Below are positions 1 through 6,374 of a DNA stretch of 11,980 bases, piece by piece. Origin of the DNA: DASWIG01 sp965371445 (GTDB taxonomy: Bacteria; Acidobacteriota; Thermoanaerobaculia; Multivoradales; J023); assembly GCA_965371445.1 (NCBI GenBank), contig CBDUYN010000247.1, forward strand, positions 1-11,980. The letters are read 5' to 3'. Under the pieces are notes generated by a model, which saw nothing but the letters and a program-made list of their open reading frames with translations, was not told the origin of the DNA and made no database searches. The position numbers and the translations under genes are program-made. Each line of letters begins with the position of its first letter. Positions within the stretch are counted from its first letter, which is position 1.

Positions 1-10
1 CCTTGAACGA

Positions 11-144
11 CCGGGGTTGAAACCCCGGGCTACATCTGAAAAGACGCCCTTCGGGCTTTGCGGCTGAAGCCGCGGGATCTTCCGGCTTCAGCCGGTAAGC
101 CCGTAGGGCGTCTTCTTGAATGTAGCCCGGGGTTTCAACCCCGG
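11..144. repeat. Nested palindromic REP/MITE-like element
   Basis: Two arms of about 47 bases (11-57 and 98-144) are inverted copies of each other. The outer 24 bases match perfectly, then there are a few mismatches, then AAGACGCCC pairs with GGGCGTCTT. Between the arms lie two small perfect hairpins, GCGGCTGAAGCCGC (60-73) and CCGGCTTCAGCCGG (82-95), whose cores are reverse complements of one another, so the whole element folds on its centre. No reading frame inside looks like a protein. The structure is that of a non-autonomous palindromic element. No transposase is visible to pair with it and no target-site duplication is obvious. Confidence 0.8.
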
Positions 145-243
145 GTGGCGGCGGGGGCGGTAACGGAGCAGGGAAACGGTTTGTGCCTTGGGAGGACAAG
201 CCCCGTAGAGCCTGCCCTGGAGACGCCGCCGGTGGGGGGAGGA

Positions 244-590
244 CCCTTCGGGGGATCCCGGGACGCCTTCACCAAACCGGAGAAGCCGTCCTGGCGCTGC
301 TGGGTCCTCTTCGCCAGTCTCGCGAACCCGTCCTGGAAAACCCAGGACGCCTCCACAGCTTGTAGCACCCGTCCTGGAAATCCCAGGACGCCTCCACCAG
401 CTTGGGGCACCCGTCCTGGAAATCCCAGAACGCCTTCACCAGCTTGGGGCAGCCGTCCTAGAGATTCCAGAACGCGTCCCCAGCTTGGAGCACCCGTCCT
501 GGGGATCCCAGGACGCCTTCGCCAGCTTTGTGCGCTCCTCCCAAAAACACCAGGACGCGTCCACCAACTTGGTGAACGCGTCCTGGAAGC
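244..590. repeat. Degenerate 42-bp tandem hairpin array
   Basis: Eight units begin near 244, 286, 328, 369, 411, 453, 494 and 536, followed by a partial ninth. Most are exactly 42 bases and two are 41. A typical unit has a hairpin, CGTCCTGG-loop-CCAGGACG, followed by a linker such as CCTCCACCAGCTTGGGGCAC. Read on the minus strand, the 14-codon period gives related peptides of the form KLVEASWDFQDG, but 1-base indels and stops mean no intact frame runs through. It may be a decayed coding minisatellite or a structured noncoding repeat. The array lies just downstream of the CHAT gene. Confidence 0.75.
543..583 (-). terminator. Probable terminator of the CHAT-SAVED gene
   Basis: The segment 553-583 is nearly self-complementary: GGACGCGT pairs with ACGCGTCC and CACCAA with TTGGTG, with one mismatch and a 1-base centre. 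On the minus strand the stem is followed by TGGTG and then five T (543-547). It begins about 30 bases past the CHAT stop codon. The T-run is a few bases away from the stem, so termination is likely rather than certain. The hairpin is part of the 42-bp repeat array. Confidence 0.4.
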
Positions 591-613
591 GACGAGATTT
601 CGCCGGATGCGCC

Positions 614-2353
614 TTATTCCGGCGGCAGCCAGAGCCCCGGACGGTAAGCTCCAGGCTCCACGCTCCCAAGCTCGTGCTCGTAGAGTTGGACGCGCCCGAA
701 GTTCCGAGCGATTTGCCCGAGGAAGAACGTGAAGATGTTGGGCGCGGAGATAAAGAGATGGAGGACGCCCCGACGTTCAGGAACGGTTCGAGCGCGGATT
801 TCCCGTCCCAGGAGCTGGGCAAGACGCAGCGCATGGGCACCGTTGTCCACCGCCTCACCCCCCGGCTCGGGCAACACGGATGCATGAAGAACGCGTCCAA
901 CGCTTAGCCCCGAGGCTCTCAGATAGGCACGGACATCGTCGTCGATCGGCCAGGTGACACTCACGGCCACCGCGACGTCGTTACACCTCGCCGTCCCCGG
1001 TTGCTTCTCGAAGCGCCACAGAGGGCGGTCAGGCGGTGAGGCGTCCCGTGCCCACATGTCGGACGTCCCCCGCTGTCCCCGCTGCGAGACGCGGACGTCG
1101 AGGCCGCTCTTGGCGTCGAGTAGATAGCCGGTGGCAAAGGCGATGCTCAGATGAGCCGCAAAGTCGAGATGGATCGGACGCCCCCGCTCCCGCGCGATGC
1201 CGGAGAAGAAGTCGCGAAGCGCCGGGAAAACCTCGGTATGCCAGAGGGTGTGGTCGAGGATATGGCGTTCTCCGAAGTGCTCTTCGAGAGCGAGCATGCG
1301 GTCGGTCTCGTCCTCCATACCCTCGCCCCAGCCGACGCGGAAGCTGCGGACGCCGAGGTGCAGAAAATCCGGCCGCGGCGTCCGCGGCGTCCGCGGCGAC
1401 GGCGGCGCCGAATTCGCGGTGACCGGCGCCGGGGTGAGCTCCTGCGCTGCCGGCTCGGCGAAGGAGAAGAGCTTGCCGTCGGCGACGCGGAGGAAGAGCG
1501 CCGGGGTCGCCCACTCGAGCGACGCCTTGGCGTTCGTCGAGACGCCGAGGCGTCCTTCGACGACGGCGACGTCGATGTCGTCGTTGTGGGCAAGGGCGGT
1601 GTAGAAGCTCTCGCTGAAGGTGATGGCGGCCTCGTCGGAGATGGGGAGCTGCATGGCGACGACCGCCGGCACACCGGCGCGCAGCAGAGCCGGAGCGACG
1701 GCGGCATCGACGCTCTGGCCGCGCCGCCGCGGCAGCGTCGCGCCGTAGCAACTGCTCAAGACCACGACCTGAAGCTCGGTGCCTTTGACGTGGTCGGCGA
1801 ACGTGTCGCCGGGCACGTACTGGTCCTCGCCGTCACTTGCCACGAAGGCGAGAGATCCCTCGCCGGTGTCGTTGTCGAAGCCGCCGTGTCCGATGAAGTG
1901 GAGGACGTGGAACGCCCCGTCGAGGAGCCGACGGCGCAGCGTCCCCAGGTCGGGCTGCTCGACGACGTCGACCTCGACGCCGGTCTTCTCGCCGAGCGCT
2001 TTCCAGATCCGTTCCCGCTCCGCCCTGGATTCGACCGGGCGCAGGTTCTTCGGCGCGCAGCTCGCGACGAGGACGCGCAGGCGTCCATGGACCTCGAGCG
2101 GCTCGATGGCGCGTCCGGTTTCGACGTAGCGGACGAGAAGCGTCTTGCGGTCGCGTCCGAGGAGGTCTCGCGTCTCGTCGTTGCGGAGGAGCTCCCAGGG
2201 CAACGCGGCCACGTGGACGAGCTCCTCGTGGTCCGGGTCGAAGACGAGACGGAGCCGCAAGGTGCCGGCCTTCGCGAGGCTCTGCTCGAAGCGTCGTCCG
2301 ACCTTGCCGGCGAAGAGGTGCTCGAAGAGGACGCGTCCGAGGTCTTGCTGCAT
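614..2353 (-). CDS. CHAT cysteine protease fused to SAVED sensor
   Basis: This is a type III CRISPR ancillary effector, 579 aa as it stands. Residues 1-300 are a CHAT (caspase-like) domain: LRLRL and LPWELL near 32-56, the catalytic His in FIGHGG (H156) and the catalytic Cys in LSSCYG (C202). A Pro-rich linker (about 305-328) leads to a SAVED domain (about 329-579), with the typical end HLFISAPNIFTFFLGQ and then VQLYEHEL. SAVED domains bind cyclic oligonucleotides, and known SAVED-CHAT proteins are proteases switched on by the cyclic oligoadenylate made by Cas10. The gene faces the cas operon head to head. The ATG at 2353 has no visible ribosome binding site. The plausible CHAT sequence reads on upstream for about seven codons (SDAASHLAA) before turning into an antisense shadow, so the usual 60-100 residues before LFEHLF seem to be missing. 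Domain calls are confident. Whether the gene is complete is doubtful. Confidence 0.9.
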   Translation of the reverse strand: MQQDLGRVLFEHLFAGKVGRRFEQSLAKAGTLRLRLVFDPDHEELVHVAALPWELLRNDETRDLLGRDRKTLLVRYVETGRAIEPLEVHGRLRVLVASCAPKNLRPVESRAERERIWKALGEKTGVEVDVVEQPDLGTLRRRLLDGAFHVLHFIGHGGFDNDTGEGSLAFVASDGEDQYVPGDTFADHVKGTELQVVVLSSCYGATLPRRRGQSVDAAVAPALLRAGVPAVVAMQLPISDEAAITFSESFYTALAHNDDIDVAVVEGRLGVSTNAKASLEWATPALFLRVADGKLFSFAEPAAQELTPAPVTANSAPPSPRTPRTPRPDFLHLGVRSFRVGWGEGMEDETDRMLALEEHFGERHILDHTLWHTEVFPALRDFFSGIARERGRPIHLDFAAHLSIAFATGYLLDAKSGLDVRVSQRGQRGTSDMWARDASPPDRPLWRFEKQPGTARCNDVAVAVSVTWPIDDDVRAYLRASGLSVGRVLHASVLPEPGGEAVDNGAHALRLAQLLGREIRARTVPERRGVLHLFISAPNIFTFFLGQIARNFGRVQLYEHELGSVEPGAYRPGLWLPPE

Positions 2354-2376
2354 CGCGGCGAGATGGGACGCGGCGT
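2354..2376. other. Putative rearrangement or chimera junction
   Basis: On the minus side, believable CHAT sequence stops about here. On the plus side, believable Cas10 sequence starts about here. No ATG, GTG or TTG lies in the Cas10 frame between the stop at 1894-1896 and a TTG at 2737, which falls well inside the conserved domain. Two divergent genes that both lose their 5' ends at one point suggest an inversion, a deletion or an assembly/amplification chimera. There is no recognisable promoter or intergenic spacer. Confidence 0.55.
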
Positions 2377-3273
2377 CACTCCGAGGCGGAGCCCGTCGAC
2401 TTCCAGGACGTCTCCGACCGCGGCAGCGGTGGCTTCTACGCCGTCGTCTACGCTGACGGCAACGGCATCGGCAAGATCATCTCGACGCTCCGGAGCCCTC
2501 TCGAGTACAAGTCGTTCTCCCTCGCCCTGACCGCCGTCGTCGAGGAGGCCTTCGAAAGCGTCCGGCAGCGCTACGCCCTCAACGAGGAAGCGACGCGGCT
2601 CGAACCGGGCTACGGCTACCAGCGTCCGATCTGTGCCGGCGACGACCTCGTCGTCATCCTGCCCGGCGCGATCGCGGTACCGTTCGCCCGCGACCTTCTG
2701 CGCGAGATCGAACGCCTCGCCAACGCCAAGGAAGGCTTGCAGGGCGTCGGCGCCGCGGCCGGCGTCGCCATCGGCCAGGTCAAGTTCCCGGTCCGTCACC
2801 TCCTGACGGAGGCGGAAGCGCTGCTCGAGAGTGCCAAGGAACGCGTCTGTCGCGACGACGTCCGCAGCGCGGTCGACTTCTCGCTCCTCGCCGACGGCTC
2901 GCCCCGCCGCGAGGGGCAAGCGCCGGAGGACGACGGCGCGTTCCGTCAGACCGGCAAGCCCTACACCCTCGACGAGCTCGACACCTTCTCCGAACGCTTC
3001 GAAATAGTCCGCGCCGCCGCGATCGGCAAGAGCCAGCTCTACATCCTGCGCGACCACGCCGGACGCGGCCTGCCGCAACTGCGCAACCACGTCCTCTACC
3101 AGGTCGGACGACGCGACGCCTGGCGTCGGCTCGTCACAGAGCTGGCCGGCGCCGACGTCGTCCGCGACAAGGAGGCCTGCATGGACCAGATCGTCCCCCG
3201 ATACGGCGGACGCCCGACGTTCGACGTCGCCGACATGATCGAGCTTTATGGTCACTGGGGGAGGGACGCCTGA
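2377..3273 (+). CDS. cas10: Cas10 C-terminal half, 5'-truncated
   Basis: This is the large subunit of the type III effector complex. Only about 298 residues are readable. They cover the second palm (cyclase) domain: YAVVYADGNGIGKI (Asp codon at 2455), then CAGDD (2632-2646) in place of the usual GGDD, then GVAIGQVKFPVRHLL and AEALLESAKE, as in the Cas10 palm. A C-terminal helical part includes PYTLDEL and SQLYILRD. This domain makes cyclic oligoadenylate from ATP when target RNA is bound, which fits the SAVED sensor next door. The HD nuclease, first palm and zinc-finger regions of a normal 600-1000-aa Cas10 are absent, and there is no in-frame start codon upstream. The start given is where natural-looking protein begins, not a real initiation codon. 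The stop overlaps the next gene as TGATG. A naturally split or minimal Cas10 is possible, but truncation is more likely. Confidence 0.85.
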   Translation, partial: HSEAEPVDFQDVSDRGSGGFYAVVYADGNGIGKIISTLRSPLEYKSFSLALTAVVEEAFESVRQRYALNEEATRLEPGYGYQRPICAGDDLVVILPGAIAVPFARDLLREIERLANAKEGLQGVGAAAGVAIGQVKFPVRHLLTEAEALLESAKERVCRDDVRSAVDFSLLADGSPRREGQAPEDDGAFRQTGKPYTLDELDTFSERFEIVRAAAIGKSQLYILRDHAGRGLPQLRNHVLYQVGRRDAWRRLVTELAGADVVRDKEACMDQIVPRYGGRPTFDVADMIELYGHWGRDA

Positions 3274-3923
3274 TGCGCCGTGTCGTCACCGTCGAGCCGC
3301 ACGCGTCGCTCTACGTCGGCGGCTACGCCGAGTCGACGGGAGCGTCGGACGGCGACACCGCCCGCGGACCTGAAGGCTTCCTGATCCCCGGCAGCACCTT
3401 GAAGGGCGCGCTGCGCGAGTCGGCCGTCCGTCTCGTCAACGCCGCCGGACGCGGCCACGACCTCTTGCGTGACCTCTTCGGCGACGAGGCCGCCGAGCAC
3501 GAGGGCGCGCTCCGCGTCGGCCCGCTGCACGCCCGCCTCGAAGGCGCCACCGGCGACGACTTCCCCGATCCGACCGGAGTCGTGTCGTTCCGCAAGAACG
3601 ACTTCGGCGACTCGCAGCTCAGAAACCTGATCGCCGTCGCCATGGAGACCGTATCGCCCGCTGTGGTCTCGAATTTCGTCCGCTACCAGATGGGTCGCGA
3701 CACCGGCGGCAAGAGCTGGCGCCGCGAGCAGGGAGGCGTCCCGCTGGGCGATCGCCTGATCACCGAGCTTGAGAAAGGTGCCGTCGCCCAGGCGCTCGAC
3801 GCGATCTCCTCGTTCGACGGTGAAGCGGAACGTAAGCAGCTCGTCCGCATGGAGTTGGTGCGTCATTTCCTGGGCTTTGCGAGCCGGTACCTGAAATACC
3901 TCGACCTGCAACGGGGGAAGTGA
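3273..3923 (+). CDS. RAMP protein, Cas5/Csx10- or Cas7-like
   Basis: This 216-aa protein of the RAMP superfamily is a backbone part of the type III crRNA-effector complex. Near the N-terminus it has ASLYVGGYAES and then IPGSTLKGALR (residues 38-48), the glycine-rich RAMP loop shared by Cas7 and Cas5 proteins. It lacks the obvious CxxC zinc motif and the NGVGIDR segment found in the two Csm3-like neighbours. Position two in the operon, short length and these absences make a Cas5/Csx10-type role plausible, but the sequence does not decide it. The ATG overlaps the cas10 stop (TGATG), with GGGGGAGGG upstream as ribosome binding site. The gene ends 1 base before the next start, so translation is probably coupled. 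Confidence 0.75.
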   Translation: MRRVVTVEPHASLYVGGYAESTGASDGDTARGPEGFLIPGSTLKGALRESAVRLVNAAGRGHDLLRDLFGDEAAEHEGALRVGPLHARLEGATGDDFPDPTGVVSFRKNDFGDSQLRNLIAVAMETVSPAVVSNFVRYQMGRDTGGKSWRREQGGVPLGDRLITELEKGAVAQALDAISSFDGEAERKQLVRMELVRHFLGFASRYLKYLDLQRGK

Positions 3924-3924
3924 A

Positions 3925-5077
3925 ATGAACGCCATCCTCCTCGACACCTTCACCGGACGCGTCCGCATGGAGGGCCTCCTCACGACGCGGACGAGCCTCC
4001 ACATCGGCGCCGGCGACCGCGGCGATCCGCTCGGTACCGACGCCGCCGTCGTCCGCAACGCCGCCGGTCAACCGTTCATCCCTGGGTCCAGCCTGAAAGG
4101 CGTCGCGAGAAGCGCGGCCGAAGCGCTCTTCCGTGGCGCGGGCGCTGACCATCGGAACGGCACGCCGCTCTGGACCTGCAACATCCTCTCGAAGGAACCC
4201 TGCGTCGACGAGACCCTTTCCAAGGAGATCCGCAAGGGCTTCGAGGATCCCCGCGAAGGCGCGGCGGCGGTGTGGGAAAAAAGCTGCACCGTGTGCCGTC
4301 TTTTCGGCTCGCTGGCACTCGCCGGACGCGTCCGCTTTCCGGACTTGCCCATCGTCGGCGAGACGTTCCTCGGGCTTCGCAACGGCGTCGGCATCGACCG
4401 CGACAAGGAGCTTGCGGCGCCCGGCGTCCTCTACGACTTCGAAGCCGTGCCGGGACGTCGTTTCGGCTCACCGTCGTCGTCGACAATCCCACGAAGGAGG
4501 ACGTCGGCCTCCTCCTCTACCTCTTCGACGAGCTCGACTCTGGCAACCTCTCCCTCGGCGGCAAGACGACCCGCGGCCTGGGACAGGTCCGCGTCGACTG
4601 GCAGTCGATCGTCGAGACGAACCTCAAGAAGGACAACCCTTTCGCACGTCTTCTTTCGGAGCGTGAGCTTCTCGAAGCTCCGGCGGAAGCGGCCCCGGAA
4701 CCGGAACTGGCATTACCGAGCACGGGCGATCCCGAAGCCTGGACGACGCTGGCCTCGATCCTCCGCGACATGCCCCGGATCGACAAGGGGATCCTCGGAG
4801 AGAAGGCCGCGCCCCACGGCTTCTCGAAAGACAACCTCAACGACAAGCTCGGGCTCGGTCTCGAAGGCAGACGCGCCCGCAAGGCGTGGGACAAGGTGCT
4901 CGAAAGCTTCGCCGAATGCGGCCTGCTCGTCGAGCGCGACGGCGAGTACGTCCTCGCCGGAGGTGAGGACGTGGAAGCGGCATCGGACGATCGAGAGCGC
5001 GAGGATCCGGCCCTGCAAAAACTTCGCGACGAATACGTCGGCGCCATGCAGCGCGCTGGCAGGAGGTCTTTGGCTGA
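3925..5077 (+). pseudogene. cas7: Csm3-like Cas7 with two apparent frameshifts
   Basis: This is a Csm3-type backbone RAMP that binds crRNA and would cut target RNA. Residues 25-62 carry LHIGAGD, a candidate catalytic Asp in GTDAAVVR (D39) and IPGSSLKGVAR. A zinc-type set follows (C85, C93, C121, C124 in CTVCRLFGS), then NGVGIDR. At about 4450-4454 the frame breaks: adding one base gives VPGTSFRLTVVVDNP and coding continues in the next frame through GGKTTRGLGQVRVD. Near 5055 a second one-base correction gives QRAWQEVFG and a TGA (5075-5077) overlapping the next ATG as TGATG, like other junctions here. The repaired protein would be about 384 aa. Beyond the RAMP fold it has a C-terminal extension of roughly 150 aa, including a winged-helix-like stretch ending FAECGLLVERDGEYVL. 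The first shift is clear, the second less so. Sequencing error is possible. Confidence 0.8.
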
Positions 5078-6009
5078 TGTTTTCCCGGCAGCTCAACCAG
5101 ATCCGCATCGACCTGGAAATCACCCCGCGCGGACCGCTCCTGATCCGCAGCGGACGCAAAGGCGCCGACCCGACGCGTCCGGACCTCGAAGCCGTCCGCA
5201 CGGCGATCGACGGTGTGAAAAGCGTCTACATCCCGGGCTCGAGCTTGAAGGGCGTCGTCCGCTCGCACAGCGAACGGCTCCTGCTGAGCGAGGACGTGGC
5301 GATCACTCCGACGTTTGACAAAGACGCGGTCCACGCCTTCAACCAGAAGACGCCGGGCCGCGAAGCCTACGCCGGCAGCTCGCCCCTGGGCCGGACGTTC
5401 GGCACCCTTCACGTCAAGGGACACGTCGGCGTCTCGGACCACGTTCCGGGCGGGCACGAGGAGCCGGGGAGCGAGGCGCGGCGGCGTCAGCTCGAGCTGG
5501 CGAATGCCGTCGAGCAGCGCAACGGGGTCGGCATCGACCGGCTCATGGGCTCGGCGAAGCGCGGCGCGCTTTTCGATCAGGAGGTCGTCGTCCAGGGACG
5601 GTTCGACGGACAGATCCTTTTACGAAACGTCCAGCTCTATCAACTGGCGCTCGTGCTCCTGGCGCTGCGCGATCTCGACGAGGGTTACGTCCAACTGGGC
5701 TCGGGGACGACGCGCGGCAACGGCTGGGTACGCGCCGGGGTCCGCGAGATGGTGATCGAAACCCGTCGGGGACGCGTCCCGCAAGGACGCCTCGCCGGTG
5801 TCGGCACGCTTTCGAACGACGCCGACGGCTACGAGCTTTTCGGCCATGACGAGATGACGCTTCCGGAAGGCCTCCGGTCTGCCGCGAGGATGGGCTGGGC
5901 TCGGTTGCAGGTCGGGAGCGATCAGGTCGACGATCTGGCGGAAGCGTTAGTCGAGGGTCCTTGGTCGTCGTTCTTGGATGAGGCGAAGGGGAAGAAATGG
6001 AAGGCGTAG
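5077..6009 (+). CDS. cas7: Csm3-like Cas7 RAMP protein
   Basis: This 310-aa protein is the second intact-looking Cas7-type backbone subunit. It has LEITPRGPLLIRSG, then DPTRPDLEAVR (D36 is the candidate RNA-cleaving Asp by position), VYIPGSSLKGVVR (residues 50-62), NGVGIDRLMGSAKRGALFD and the glycine-rich loop QLGSGTTRGNGWVR. These match the Csm3-like / SSO1426-like RAMP families. Start choice: the ATG overlaps the repaired stop of the previous gene and has AGGAGG at 5061-5066. The frame is open further upstream, but that part is a shadow of the previous gene. The last 13 bases overlap the next gene. If D36 is active, the complex would have at least two target-RNA cutting sites. Confidence 0.85.
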   Translation: MFSRQLNQIRIDLEITPRGPLLIRSGRKGADPTRPDLEAVRTAIDGVKSVYIPGSSLKGVVRSHSERLLLSEDVAITPTFDKDAVHAFNQKTPGREAYAGSSPLGRTFGTLHVKGHVGVSDHVPGGHEEPGSEARRRQLELANAVEQRNGVGIDRLMGSAKRGALFDQEVVVQGRFDGQILLRNVQLYQLALVLLALRDLDEGYVQLGSGTTRGNGWVRAGVREMVIETRRGRVPQGRLAGVGTLSNDADGYELFGHDEMTLPEGLRSAARMGWARLQVGSDQVDDLAEALVEGPWSSFLDEAKGKKWKA

Positions 6010-6374
6010 AGATCCGCCACGAGCCCCCAGAAAAGATCGACGAAATCGTCGCCACCCTCGACAACCCGTGGATCGGCGACGAAGGCCCCCTCGACGCCTG
6101 GTTCCGTCGCGGCCAGGGTGGACGCGACCTCCTCCCCCGCGGCCTCGCCTTCGACGCCGAGACCACCGTCGTCTGGGACGAGGACGAAGTCTGCGTCGTC
6201 CACTGTAACGATGGAGACGGTGGTGGCGAAGGCGATTGGATCGTCTTGAAGAGCGACGTCCTGATCCGCAAGGGGTTCGAGATCTCTCAGGTTTTCGAGC
6301 GTATCGACTACCTGCGCGACGGCGTCCTCGTCGCCAGCCGTTACCGTCCGAAAGGAGGCGAAGACGATGCGTGA
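5997..6374 (+). CDS. Small cas-operon protein, possibly Csx19-like
   Basis: This 125-aa acidic protein is not confidently recognised. It has an N-terminal amphipathic stretch, then DAWFRRGQGGRDLLPRGL, then a beta-rich region AFDAETTVVWDEDEVCVV, a GDGGGEGD loop and a C-terminal WIVLKSDVLIRKGF with DYLRDGVLVASRY. The pattern of an early AFDAET strand in a small protein between RAMP genes recalls Csx19-type proteins of type III-D loci, whose role is unknown. That assignment is a guess from context. It starts at an ATG inside the end of the previous gene (13-base overlap) and ends inside the next gene, so it is made with the complex. It could be an auxiliary subunit or a substrate of the CHAT protease. 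Confidence 0.7.
   Translation: MEGVEIRHEPPEKIDEIVATLDNPWIGDEGPLDAWFRRGQGGRDLLPRGLAFDAETTVVWDEDEVCVVHCNDGDGGGEGDWIVLKSDVLIRKGFEISQVFERIDYLRDGVLVASRYRPKGGEDDA

Noticed and set aside
244..590. 42-bp units as a second CRISPR array
   Set aside because: Units are degenerate over their whole length with no unique spacers of regular size between constant repeats.
58..732. Plus-strand 224-aa frame through the palindrome and repeats
   Set aside because: It only translates the palindrome and the 42-bp units, has low-complexity Pro/Arg composition and runs into the CHAT gene antisense.
1151..2530. Long plus-strand open frame of 459 aa across the CHAT gene
   Set aside because: It is the antisense of a clear CHAT-SAVED gene; its composition is Arg/Glu/Asp-rich with no domain, as expected from GC-rich third-position effects.
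1756..3255. Minus-strand open frame of 499 aa across cas10 and CHAT
   Set aside because: It is antisense to the Cas10 palm in one half and a wrong frame of CHAT in the other, and has no recognisable motif.
2737..3273. TTG at 2737 as the start of a short Cas10-like protein
   Set aside because: Conserved palm motifs YADGNGIGK and AGDD lie in the same frame upstream, so this TTG is internal.
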